Source: Acidobacteriota bacterium (GTDB taxonomy: Bacteria > Acidobacteriota > Polarisedimenticolia > JBFMGF01). From it: 34,542 nt of DNA. The notes beneath the pieces were generated by a model, which saw only the letters and a list, made by a program, of their open reading frames with translations, was not told where the DNA came from and made no database searches. The DNA lies in assembly GCA_040752675.1 (NCBI GenBank), contig JBFMGF010000074.1, positions 1-34,542 on the forward strand. The letters run 5' to 3'. Positions 1-7,641 of the stretch are shown here, piece after piece. Each line of letters opens with the position of its first letter. Position 1 is the first letter of the stretch. Made by a program: the position numbers and the translations under genes.

Positions 1-74
1 GTTTTTGCGTTGATGTTTGAAAATTCCTTGCACTTTCTTTTTCCATTTCGGACCTCATGGTACCAGCAATCCCG

Positions 75-111
75 CATCACACAAAGAAATTTCTGTGATG
101 ATTTGTTTTTT
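75..111 (+). other. Hairpin with T-run upstream of the aminotransferase gene
   Basis: A perfect 7-bp inverted repeat, CATCACA at 75-81 and TGTGATG at 94-100, has a 12-base loop that contains the small palindrome GAAATTTC. It is followed by a T-rich tail with six T at 106-111. It could be a weak rho-independent terminator for a gene left of the window, or an operator, because it lies just upstream of a possible promoter for the next gene. The stem has few G-C pairs, so the call is tentative. Nothing else was recognised in bases 1-149. Confidence 0.3.
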
Positions 112-131
112 CAGCTGAGCCTAATTAAAAT
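103..131 (+). promoter_or_regulatory. Possible sigma70 promoter for dat
   Basis: TTGTTT at 103-108 and TAAAAT at 126-131 are separated by 17 bases. The -10 matches five of six consensus bases, the -35 is weak. Transcription would start near 138 and leave a short leader before the start at 174. Confidence 0.35.
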
Positions 132-173
132 TTTCCTGGACAGCAGAGTTTGAAGATGAAAGGTGATGCAAAG

Positions 174-1028
174 ATGTTTGCTTTCCTCAACGGAGATTAC
201 ATCCCTAAAGAAAAATTGAGAATTTCGCCTGACGATCGCGGCTTTCTGTTTGCCGACGGAGTCTATGAGGTTATTCGTTCCTATAATGGAGGATTGTTTC
301 AGGTTGAAGCTCATCTGAAAAGACTGGAACGGAATGTCCGGGAGTTACGGATCCCGTATGCCGATATCGATTCATTGAAGATGGTTGCCGAAAGATTGAT
401 CCGGGAAAATGACCTGACTTCCGGGCAGGCGACCATCTATCTTCAGATTACCAGGGGCTCGGCACCCCGTCTGCACAGATTCCCGGTGGAGGAAGTTCCG
501 GCAACCGTTTATGCGTGCGCCAACCTGCTCCAGCCGCATGACGACGAATTGCAAAAAGGGACGAAGGTCATCCTCGTGCCTGATATCCGCTGGTCTAGGT
601 GTGACATCAAATCTATCTCCCTGTTGCCGAATGTCCTTGCCCATCAGCAGGCAGTCGAGAAGGGAGCCACCGAGGCGATCTTCGTCCGCGATGGCGCAAT
701 TACAGAAGGGACGCATTCTAATTTTTGCGGCATCTTCCAGGGGCAGTTTATGACAGCGCCGAAATCGAATTATATCCTTCCAGGGATCACGCGAGAGATC
801 GTCCTCGGCCTGTGTCATCAATTGGACATCCCGATCAAAGAGTCCCCCATTCTTAAGAACCAGTTGAGAAAAGCGGATGAACTTCTAATCGTGGGGACGA
901 CGGTTGAGATCACCCCTGTTGTCCAGGGGGACGATTGGCTGGTTGGGAATGGCAAACCCGGTCCCGTTACTCAAAGGCTGCAAAAGGCCTTCTATCAATT
1001 AGTCAAGAGAAATAAGGCTTTTTCTTAG
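174..1028 (+). CDS. dat: D-amino-acid transaminase (class IV PLP aminotransferase)
   Basis: Predicted PLP enzyme that interconverts D-alanine and 2-oxo acids with D-glutamate, supplying D-amino acids for peptidoglycan; cytosolic. With the start at 174 the protein has 284 residues, close to the 282 or so of the Bacillus enzyme. Residues typical of D-amino-acid transaminase, as opposed to branched-chain transaminase, are visible: Tyr31 in GVYEV, Arg99 and His101 in the PRLHRFP motif that holds the substrate carboxylate, the PLP lysine at about 146 in DIKS, and the EGTHSN cofactor segment near 178. In-frame starts also exist at 150 (TTG) and 156 (ATG). I prefer 174 because AAGGTGA lies about 7 bases upstream and because family members start just before the LNG motif. 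It converges with the radical SAM gene, with only 7 bases between the two stops. Confidence 0.88.
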   Translation: MFAFLNGDYIPKEKLRISPDDRGFLFADGVYEVIRSYNGGLFQVEAHLKRLERNVRELRIPYADIDSLKMVAERLIRENDLTSGQATIYLQITRGSAPRLHRFPVEEVPATVYACANLLQPHDDELQKGTKVILVPDIRWSRCDIKSISLLPNVLAHQQAVEKGATEAIFVRDGAITEGTHSNFCGIFQGQFMTAPKSNYILPGITREIVLGLCHQLDIPIKESPILKNQLRKADELLIVGTTVEITPVVQGDDWLVGNGKPGPVTQRLQKAFYQLVKRNKAFS

Positions 1029-1035
1029 GGATGGA

Positions 1036-2457
1036 TTAGGGGGAGATTTCGCCTCTGTGGCTTAGCTTGTCGTATATTCCTTTCCTGAGCTTCTCCTTGA
1101 AATCATCGTTGAACTTTTGCCATTTGTTGAGGATCAGGATGGCGTATCCCTTGATCACCATGTCGGTCCATTCCCCTTTTAAAAAATGCTTGACCACTCT
1201 CTGCCATGAATAGAATTTTTTCATGGTTCTGAACACTTCCGCCTGGAGGACGGAAGGGATCATCCTGGAGGGTCTGTAGACGACATGCTGTCCATCATAA
1301 AGCCCCCAGTCGTAAGTGAATATCTTGTTCTGCGCTTTTAGCGTGGAAAAAACCTGAGACCCTGGCAGCGGCGTCAGAATCATGAACTGGACCGTTTCCA
1401 ATCCGAGCTTCCTGGCAAACTTCAGCGTTTCTCGAATCACTTTGATGTCATCTTCATCAGATCCGAGAACGAACATGCCGTGGATCCTGATCCCTGCCTC
1501 TTTGATCCTCTTGACTCCGCTGACGATCTGTTCAACGCTCTGAGCCTTATGGTAGAGTCTCAGCGTCTTTGGATTGATCGATTCGATCCCTATATAGAGG
1601 GTATCGCAGTTCGTCTTCTTCATCAGACCAAGAAGCTGCTCATCTCTTCCCACATCGATGCAGACCTGCCCGCTCCAGGAGGCGGGAACGGCGTTCTGCT
1701 CCATCATCATCCTTAAGAGATCTTTCGTCCGCTTCTTGTCGGCGGCAAAATTGTCATCATAGAAAAAGATGTGCGAGCCCTGATATTTTTTGATCTCGTC
1801 GATGACCAGCTGAGCACTTCTGAACCTGTATCCGCGCCCGAAGATCTGTGTGACCGTACAGAAGTTGCAGTGAAAGGGGCAGCCACGCGATGTTATCACA
1901 GGCACTATCTTCGATACCATAAATCCTGAAGCTGGCTTGTACCCCTTTATCAGCTTTAGATTCGGTTCGGGCAACAGGTCGAGATTCTCGCAGAGGCCCC
2001 GGTCGGGATTGTGGAATTTCTGTCCACCGCAATTATAGGATAGACCTTTGATTTCCTTGAGATTGCCGTTGCCCTCGAGCGCCGCGATCAATTCCAGTAG
2101 AGTTTCTTCTCCCTCGCCTCTTATGACAAAATCGCCATTGTCGAGAGCTTCTTCGGGAAGGAAGGTGGGGTGCGGCCCGCCAAAAACAATGGGCATCCCC
2201 ATCCTCGAGATGCGACGGGCAATCATATAGGCTCTTGGAGCGGTGGATGTGATCGTGGAGATCCCGATGAGGTCTGCGCTCGCAACGGAGTTCCAATCTA
2301 TCCTTTCTCTCTCTTCAAAATAGACCTCTGTCTCATAGCCTCGATTCTCAAGTATAGTTGCAAGCAAGACACTCCCCAATCTCGGAAGAGCAAATTTGCT
2401 GAAGATATTATAGCCTGGTGCTTTCGGTTCGATGAAAATGACCTTCTTCAATACCAT
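1036..2457 (-). CDS. B12-binding domain radical SAM protein
   Basis: About 473 residues. The N-terminal part (about 1-135) looks like a cobalamin-binding Rossmann-type domain with the GGPHPTFLPEE segment. The central radical SAM domain has the CX3CX2C cluster motif at Cys193, Cys197 and Cys200 (CPFHCNFC), which binds the 4Fe-4S cluster and SAM. The LTPLPGSQVF stretch and the tryptophan-rich C-terminus are common in this superfamily. Such proteins catalyse methylations or rearrangements of unactivated carbons; the substrate cannot be read from the sequence, and neighbours give no hint. The ATG at 2457 sits almost directly on an AAAGGA motif. The TTG two codons later (2451) is spaced 6 bases from it and may be the true start. 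The gene is transcribed divergently from the C69 peptidase gene. Confidence 0.85.
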   Translation of the reverse strand: MVLKKVIFIEPKAPGYNIFSKFALPRLGSVLLATILENRGYETEVYFEERERIDWNSVASADLIGISTITSTAPRAYMIARRISRMGMPIVFGGPHPTFLPEEALDNGDFVIRGEGEETLLELIAALEGNGNLKEIKGLSYNCGGQKFHNPDRGLCENLDLLPEPNLKLIKGYKPASGFMVSKIVPVITSRGCPFHCNFCTVTQIFGRGYRFRSAQLVIDEIKKYQGSHIFFYDDNFAADKKRTKDLLRMMMEQNAVPASWSGQVCIDVGRDEQLLGLMKKTNCDTLYIGIESINPKTLRLYHKAQSVEQIVSGVKRIKEAGIRIHGMFVLGSDEDDIKVIRETLKFARKLGLETVQFMILTPLPGSQVFSTLKAQNKIFTYDWGLYDGQHVVYRPSRMIPSVLQAEVFRTMKKFYSWQRVVKHFLKGEWTDMVIKGYAILILNKWQKFNDDFKEKLRKGIYDKLSHRGEISP

Positions 2458-2516
2458 TCCTTTCTTATCTTATACTTTTCTGAAGATCCGTTAGCATCTG
2501 CAGAAATTGTGGCTCT

Positions 2517-2525
2517 ATTTTAGCA
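2517..2525 (-). promoter_or_regulatory. Possible extended -10 element for the radical SAM gene
   Basis: Read on the minus strand this is TGCTAAAAT, an extended -10 (TGN plus TAAAAT). It would start transcripts near 2510, about 50 bases before the gene. No convincing -35 box was found, which extended -10 promoters do not strictly need. Confidence 0.3.
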
Positions 2526-2539
2526 CAATAGTTGATTCC

Positions 2540-2567
2540 TTTACTTTCCTCCCGGCGATGGTAAAAT
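2540..2567 (+). promoter_or_regulatory. Possible promoter for the C69 peptidase gene
   Basis: TTTACT at 2540-2545 and TAAAAT at 2562-2567 have a 16-base spacer. The -10 matches five of six bases, the -35 four. It lies in the divergent region and would give a leader of about 27 bases before the ATG at 2601. Confidence 0.35.
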
Positions 2568-2600
2568 AATTAACTTTTCAATCGGGAGGAATTCGAAATT

Positions 2601-4250
2601 ATGAAAAAATCGAGCCCATCCTTTATTTTAATCATAATCTGCGTTGCTCTGTTTGGCGTACCATGTTCAACGGCAAATGCCTGCACTAATTTCCTCATCA
2701 CGAAGGGAGCCTCGGCGGACGGATCCACGATGATTACCTATTCTGCCGACTCGCATGAGTTTTACGGAGATCTGAGCCACCTGCCTCCCGGCATATACAT
2801 GCAGGGAGCGATGCATCCAGTCATCGAATGGGATTCAGGGAAGTATCTGGGACAGATTCCGGAAGCTCCTCGCACGTACGGAGTCGTCGGCTTGATGAAC
2901 GAGCATCAGGTGGCGATCGGAGAAACCACATTTGGTGGAAGGAATGAGTGTCACGGTGGCAAGGGGATTCTCGATTATGGAAGCCTCATGTTCATCGCTC
3001 TTCAGCGAGCGAAGACGGCGCGCGAAGCTATCAAGATCATCGGAGATCTGACCGCGGAGCATGGATACGTCAGCACCGGCGAATCGCTTTCCGTCTCCGA
3101 CCCCAACGAGGTCTGGATCATGGAGATCATCGGCAAGGGTCCTGACAACAAAGGAGCCGTCTGGGTTGCCCTCAGGGTTCCCGATGGTTACGTCTGCGCC
3201 CATGCCAATCAATCAAGGATCCGGCAGTTCCCCCTGAACGATCCCGAGAACTGCCTCTACGCCCCCGATGTCATCTCATTCGCAAAAGAGAAGGGGTTCT
3301 ATAAAGGAGAGGATAAGGATTTCAGCTTTGCCGACACTTATGCGCCGCTGACCTACGGGGCGCTGCGATTCTGCGAGGTGAGAGTATGGGAGATGTTCAA
3401 CAGGGTGGCCTCCTCGCTCAAGATATCGAGTGATTATGTCAAAGGTGTTCTTGGTTCTCAGCCACTACCGCTCTGGATCAAGCCAGACAAGAAGTTATCC
3501 GTGCACGACGTCATGGAGCTGATGAGGGATCATTTCGAGGGAACCGAATTCGACCTGACAAAGGACATCGGTGCGGGTCCCTTCCAGTGTCCGTATCGCT
3601 GGAGACCGCTGACATGGAAGGTGAATGATGTTGAATACCTGAATGAGCGCGCAACATCCACCCAGCAGACAGGCTTTTCATTCGTGGCACAGTCACGCGC
3701 ATGGCTTCCCGATCCCATAGGCGGGATCTTATGGTTCGGCGTGGATGACACGTACAGCACCGTTTATGTTCCGATGTACTGCGGGATTTCGGAAGTGCCC
3801 AAAAGTTACTCCAAGGGGAACGGCTCGTTATACGACTTTACGTGGGATGCAGCTTTCTGGGTCTTCAACTGGGTTGCCAACTTCGCCTATTCGCGTTACA
3901 GCGATATGATCCAGGATATACAGGTCGTCCAGCGAGAGATAGAGGGAAGGTTCATCAATGACCAGCCCGAAATCGAGAAGGCTGCTCTTGAGCTCTATAA
4001 GAGATCGCCGCGATTGGCCGTTGATTACCTGACCGATTACTCCGTCAAACAGGGGAATATTGTTGTGGATAGGTGGAGAAAGCTCGGTCAAGACCTCCTG
4101 GTGAAATACATGGATGGCAACGTCAAGACGCCACAGAGAAAACCGACCCATCCTGGCTACCCGGAGTCATGGTACCGCCGGATTGTCGAGGATAATGGTG
4201 AAGAACTTAAGATGAAGAAACTCCCCGGTGAACCCGAAGAATCTCACTAA
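2601..4250 (+). CDS. Exported C69-family peptidase (dipeptidase, PepD-like)
   Basis: 549 residues. Family C69 enzymes are Ntn-hydrolases whose catalytic cysteine becomes the N-terminal residue after processing. Here a signal peptide (lysines at 2-3, hydrophobic core about 8-20) ends in ANA followed by Cys28, and CTNFLITKGAS is the typical start of the mature family. Signal peptidase cleavage after Ala27 would itself expose the nucleophile. Further family features are the DGSTM segment, the GESLSVSDPNEVWIMEIIG motif region and the late YSRYSDM segment. The start ATG is preceded by GGGAGGA about 10 bases upstream. Likely role: periplasmic or secreted hydrolysis of dipeptides for nutrition. The upstream residues do not form a good lipobox (ANAC without Leu at -3), so a lipoprotein is less likely. 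Confidence 0.85.
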   Translation: MKKSSPSFILIIICVALFGVPCSTANACTNFLITKGASADGSTMITYSADSHEFYGDLSHLPPGIYMQGAMHPVIEWDSGKYLGQIPEAPRTYGVVGLMNEHQVAIGETTFGGRNECHGGKGILDYGSLMFIALQRAKTAREAIKIIGDLTAEHGYVSTGESLSVSDPNEVWIMEIIGKGPDNKGAVWVALRVPDGYVCAHANQSRIRQFPLNDPENCLYAPDVISFAKEKGFYKGEDKDFSFADTYAPLTYGALRFCEVRVWEMFNRVASSLKISSDYVKGVLGSQPLPLWIKPDKKLSVHDVMELMRDHFEGTEFDLTKDIGAGPFQCPYRWRPLTWKVNDVEYLNERATSTQQTGFSFVAQSRAWLPDPIGGILWFGVDDTYSTVYVPMYCGISEVPKSYSKGNGSLYDFTWDAAFWVFNWVANFAYSRYSDMIQDIQVVQREIEGRFINDQPEIEKAALELYKRSPRLAVDYLTDYSVKQGNIVVDRWRKLGQDLLVKYMDGNVKTPQRKPTHPGYPESWYRRIVEDNGEELKMKKLPGEPEESH

Positions 4251-4334
4251 TGGCTCATAGCCTGATTCTTTTATGTTATCCTAATAAGGGAGAAGTTTCC
4301 GTGAGATCGTTTTGAATCGTGTCTGCCATGGAGA

Positions 4335-4691
4335 ATGAAAAGAGCTATGCAACAGGCAAAAGAACCATCGCTGGAAGGGGTAACATCCAAAGTCATGAGG
4401 TTGATCGATCTGGCGGCCTACCAGGAAGGGTCCATTGTCAGCCGGACGGTCGTTCAAAAGAAACTCGGGACAGTGACCTTTTTCGCATTCGACTCGGGCC
4501 AGGAGCTGAGTGAACATACGGCTCCCTTTGACGCGATGGTCTGCGTCATCGACGGGGAAGCGGAAGTCATAATCTCAGGCAAGTCGCACATCGTTCGGGA
4601 GGGAGAGATGGTCATTATGCCCGCAAATCAGCCTCACGCCCTCAAAGCTCCAAAGAGATTCAAGATGCTTCTCATCATGATTCGCTCCTGA
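4335..4691 (+). CDS. Small cupin-domain protein
   Basis: 118 residues forming one cupin beta-barrel. The first conserved cupin motif is altered but visible around LSEHTAPFDAMVCVIDGEAEVIISG, and the second is GEMVIMPANQPHAL, which keeps the His used for metal binding. Single-domain cupins of this type bind metals or small ligands; the function is unknown. The stop is 7 bases before queA, so it should be co-transcribed with queA and tgt. A start at the in-frame ATG at 4347 is also possible, and neither start has a strong ribosome site. The first 25 or so residues look like an extension ahead of the cupin core. Confidence 0.75.
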   Translation: MKRAMQQAKEPSLEGVTSKVMRLIDLAAYQEGSIVSRTVVQKKLGTVTFFAFDSGQELSEHTAPFDAMVCVIDGEAEVIISGKSHIVREGEMVIMPANQPHALKAPKRFKMLLIMIRS

Positions 4692-4698
4692 TGAGCCA

Positions 4699-5757
4699 AT
4701 GAAGACAAGCGATTTTGACTATCATCTTCCAGAGGAGCTGATCGCCCAGTTTCCTGAGAAAGAACGGGATCAGTCCAGGCTTCTCATCCTGGATAGGACA
4801 AGCGGGCGGGTAGAGCATAAGAGATTCTTTCAGATCGCTGACTATCTGGAGCCAGGTGATGCTCTGATCATCAATGACACGAAGGTCTTTCCTGCCAGAT
4901 TATTCGGAAGAAAGGAGACCGGCGGGAAAGCGCAAGTCCTTCTTCTTGAGAGGGTCGCGGATCACGGTCTTAAAAGAGGGCAATTCTATGAGGAGTGGGA
5001 TTGCCTCATCAATGCTGCTAAACCCTGCAAACCGCGATCAAAGCTCTTTTTTCATGGCGGATTGCAAGCGGAAGTCCTCTTGAGGAACGAAGAGATCTAT
5101 AGGGCCGTCTTTCATGCAGAGGAACATATTGTTGACCTGGTAGAGAGGATCGGATTCATGCCGCTGCCACCGTACATCAGGAGGGATGAATCTGGCAAAT
5201 TCGAAGGTGATGACAGGCGGAGATATCAATCGGTTTATGCGAGGGAGAGAGGGGCTGTCGCGGCGCCGACGGCCGGGCTCCACTTCACTGAAATGCTTCT
5301 GAAAAAGATGATAGAGTCGGGAATCGAAATCATTCCATTGACGCTTCACATCGGCTTTGCCACTTTCAGCCCCGTGAGGGTTGACTACATTGAAAAGCAC
5401 GAGATGCATTCCGAGTATTGCAGACTGACCGCAGAGTCCGCGAAACGGATCAACCTGGCGAAAGCGAACAGGAGGAAAGTTTGCGCCGTCGGAACGACGG
5501 TCGTGAGGACTATTGAATATTTCTCCGAGGATGGAACCGTCCGGGCAGGTGAGGGAATGAACGATCTTTTCATCTACCCAGGGTACACCTTCAAAGTGGT
5601 TGATCGTCTCATCACCAATTTTCATCTGCCGAAATCGACGCTCCTCATGCTGGTCTGTGCCTTCGCCGGCAGGGAGAAGGTCTTTGCCGCTTATCAGGAA
5701 GCGATCGAGAAGAAATACAGGTTCTACAGCTATGGCGATGCAATGCTCATCCTGTAA
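4699..5757 (+). CDS. queA: S-adenosylmethionine:tRNA ribosyltransferase-isomerase QueA
   Basis: 352 residues, close to the 350-356 usual for QueA. The enzyme moves the ribosyl part of SAM onto preQ1 at tRNA position 34, giving epoxyqueuosine. Family landmarks are the N-terminal FDYHLPEELIAQFPEKERDQSRLL, LINDTKVFPARLFGRKETGG, the central GFMPLPPYIRR, the AAPTAGLHFTE motif, and NFHLPKSTLLMLVCAFAG followed by AYQEAIEKKYRFYSYGDAML at the C-terminus. The start ATG is 7 bases after the cupin stop, with only a weak ribosome site, suggesting translational coupling. tgt follows after 30 bases, the classic queuosine gene order. Confidence 0.97.
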   Translation: MKTSDFDYHLPEELIAQFPEKERDQSRLLILDRTSGRVEHKRFFQIADYLEPGDALIINDTKVFPARLFGRKETGGKAQVLLLERVADHGLKRGQFYEEWDCLINAAKPCKPRSKLFFHGGLQAEVLLRNEEIYRAVFHAEEHIVDLVERIGFMPLPPYIRRDESGKFEGDDRRRYQSVYARERGAVAAPTAGLHFTEMLLKKMIESGIEIIPLTLHIGFATFSPVRVDYIEKHEMHSEYCRLTAESAKRINLAKANRRKVCAVGTTVVRTIEYFSEDGTVRAGEGMNDLFIYPGYTFKVVDRLITNFHLPKSTLLMLVCAFAGREKVFAAYQEAIEKKYRFYSYGDAMLIL

Positions 5758-5787
5758 ATTGTCAACATTAAGAATCCTGAATCGAAA

Positions 5788-6900
5788 ATGAAGTTTGAGC
5801 TGATTAGAACTGATGGGAAGGCGAGAGCGGGAAGGATCATCACGGAAAGGGGAGTGATAAACACTCCTGCTTTCATGCCAGTGGGGACGGCGGGCACGGT
5901 GAAGTCTCTGACACCAGAAGAGCTCGTAGAAGCTGGGACAGAGATCATCCTCGCTAATACCTATCATCTCTATCTGAGACCGGGATATGAAGCGATAAGA
6001 GAGCTTGGCGGACTGCACCGGTTCATCAACTGGAACAGGCCCATCCTCACGGATAGCGGAGGCTTTCAGGTCTTTTCCCTCACGCCACTGAGGAAGGTCT
6101 CCGATGATGGCGTTGAGTTCCGCTCGCACATCGATGGGTTGACCCATTTCATCACTCCTGAAAAGAGCATCGAGATCCAGGAAGCCCTTGATTCAGACAT
6201 CATGATGGCGTTCGACGACTGCACGGGGAATCCCACGCATCATGAAAGCGCCAGGCGGTCCATGGAAAGAACCCATCTCTGGGCCGAAAGGAGTTTTCAG
6301 GCAAGGAAGGTAAGAGTCGCCCTTTTTGGAATAGTTCAGGGTGGGGCGTTCGAAGAGTTAAGAGAGGAGAGCGCTTCAAGGCTCACGCAGATCGACTTTG
6401 ATGGCTTTGCCGTCGGCGGAGTCAGCGTCGGCGAACCGAGAGAAGATGTTGAGAGAATCATAAATTTCGCATCGCAGTTTCTTCCCGAGGTGAAGCCGCG
6501 CTATCTTATGGGGCTCGGAACGCCCGGAGAGATCGTAAGAGCGGTCGCGGCAGGCTATGACATCTTTGACTGTGTCCTTCCGACGAGAAATGCAAGGAAC
6601 GGTTCGTTATTCACGTCGAAGGGGAAGATCAACATCAAGAGGGAAGAGTACGCCAGGGACCCATCGCCGCTCGACGAAGACTGCGATTGCAGCACCTGTA
6701 GAAATTATTCAAAGGCGTATCTGCGGCATCTTTACGTGAGTGGCGAGATCCTCTCCAGCAGGCTCAATACCTTCCACAACATTTATTACTATCAGAAGCT
6801 CATGGTGAAGACGAGAATATCGATCCTGGAGGAAAGGTTTTCAGAATTCTCAAGAAGTATCATGCATTCGGAGAACATCATCGATTCTTTGCTTGCCTGA
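5788..6900 (+). CDS. tgt: Queuine/preQ1 tRNA-ribosyltransferase Tgt
   Basis: 370 residues, full length. Tgt swaps guanine 34 in GUN-anticodon tRNAs for preQ1. The catalytic residues are visible: Asp89 in LTDSGGFQVFS, Asp143 in AFDDC, and the nucleophile Asp261 in FDCVLPTRNARNG. The zinc site is Cys299, Cys301, Cys304 and His330 (CDCSTC, then LNTFH). GGVSVGEP at about 210-217 is a family motif. It follows queA by 30 bases and its stop is 13 bases from the end of the minus-strand coding stretch. No queC, queD, queE or queF is in the window, so preQ1 must be made or imported elsewhere. Confidence 0.97.
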   Translation: MKFELIRTDGKARAGRIITERGVINTPAFMPVGTAGTVKSLTPEELVEAGTEIILANTYHLYLRPGYEAIRELGGLHRFINWNRPILTDSGGFQVFSLTPLRKVSDDGVEFRSHIDGLTHFITPEKSIEIQEALDSDIMMAFDDCTGNPTHHESARRSMERTHLWAERSFQARKVRVALFGIVQGGAFEELREESASRLTQIDFDGFAVGGVSVGEPREDVERIINFASQFLPEVKPRYLMGLGTPGEIVRAVAAGYDIFDCVLPTRNARNGSLFTSKGKINIKREEYARDPSPLDEDCDCSTCRNYSKAYLRHLYVSGEILSSRLNTFHNIYYYQKLMVKTRISILEERFSEFSRSIMHSENIIDSLLA

Positions 6901-6913
6901 CAGGTTTTACACT

Positions 6914-7549
6914 TCAGGGCTCGCAGTCTGGGTAAAAGGAGGCCGGTTTGGCCAATACTACATTTTCCTCGCGCATAAGCCTTTTCAGTGCATCATTCAT
7001 GTGAGAATCATCCGCAATTTCTGCAATAACGGTACTTTCACTCTTCCAGAATTTTTCCGCAAGACAATTGTCGGCTAGAATCTGTTCAGCACTCTCTTTG
7101 TCCAGTCCTTCCTTGAACTCAACATGGACGAACGAAGGATAGAATCGTTGATGAGTAAGGATGTCCCCGAGTTCCAGCGCATGCTCTGGATTTGCAGTGA
7201 CCCCCTTGAAGAAGACCGCATAATCGAAAGGCTGAAATATCGCGATGTCAAAGATCGGGCGTGGTGGCACATCGATCTCAAACATCCTATCGACATCGGT
7301 GAAAGTTCGGCTGATTTCAAGGTCATCCAGGTAAACAGAAACTCTTACACCGGGATAAGGAAAGATGTAGGGGTCGTTGGTTCCACACGGATTGAATTTG
7401 ATTAGAACCGTTCCTCTTACTTTTCCTGGTTCGAGGTCAAAGAGGGATTCAAACTTGATGGCCAGATTGTCGGGGAGGGACAGTTCCCGAAGCGGCAGTG
7501 GAAGACAGCTCGATGGAGTGAATTTGCCAAGCTTTATTATACGTCGTTG
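6914..7549 (-). pseudogene. Unrecognised coding-like stretch without a standard start codon
   Basis: The minus strand is open without a stop from 7549 to the TGA at 6914, about 211 codons. The translation looks like protein along most of this length: for instance LPDNLAIKFESLF, PYIFPYPGVRVSVYLDDLE, and later FVHVEFKEGL and the C-terminal AKPASFYPDCEP. No ATG, GTG or TTG occurs in this frame before the ATG at 7285, so a normal start would remove the front half and leave 123 residues. I do not recognise the family. Explanations are an N-terminally truncated remnant, a CTG start, an undetected frameshift, or a sequencing error. A near-consensus promoter on the same strand at 7536-7564 overlaps its front end. 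The gene converges with tgt. Confidence 0.45.
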
Positions 7550-7564
7550 TCAATCCTGTATCAA
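7536..7564 (-). promoter_or_regulatory. Near-consensus sigma70 promoter, minus strand
   Basis: On the minus strand TTGATA (7564-7559) and TATAAT (7541-7536) are separated by exactly 17 bases. This is five of six plus six of six consensus matches with ideal spacing. Transcription would start near 7529 and run into the start-less coding stretch. It interlocks with a possible promoter for the amidohydrolase on the other strand. Confidence 0.55.
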
Positions 7565-7573
7565 TGCTAAAAT
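7547..7573 (+). promoter_or_regulatory. Possible promoter for the amidohydrolase gene
   Basis: TTGTCA at 7547-7552 and TAAAAT at 7568-7573 are 15 bases apart, a short spacer. The -10 is preceded by TGC, an extended -10, which can compensate. It would yield a leader of about 60 bases before the ATG at 7642. Confidence 0.4.
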
Positions 7574-7641
7574 AATTGAGAATTTTCAGGAGTTCCGGAC
7601 TCCCTTGCAAAGCAATTGCCGTTGGTGAAAAGGATGGATCA

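Noticed and set aside
5038-6147. Minus-strand frame of 369 codons
   Set aside because: It lies antisense to queA and tgt, both of which carry all catalytic motifs; its translation shows no recognisable domain and it has no ribosome site.
7124-7405. Plus-strand frame of 93 codons
   Set aside because: It overlaps the longer and more protein-like minus-strand frame. It has no ribosome site or promoter of its own, so the minus strand is the better reading, although I cannot exclude it.
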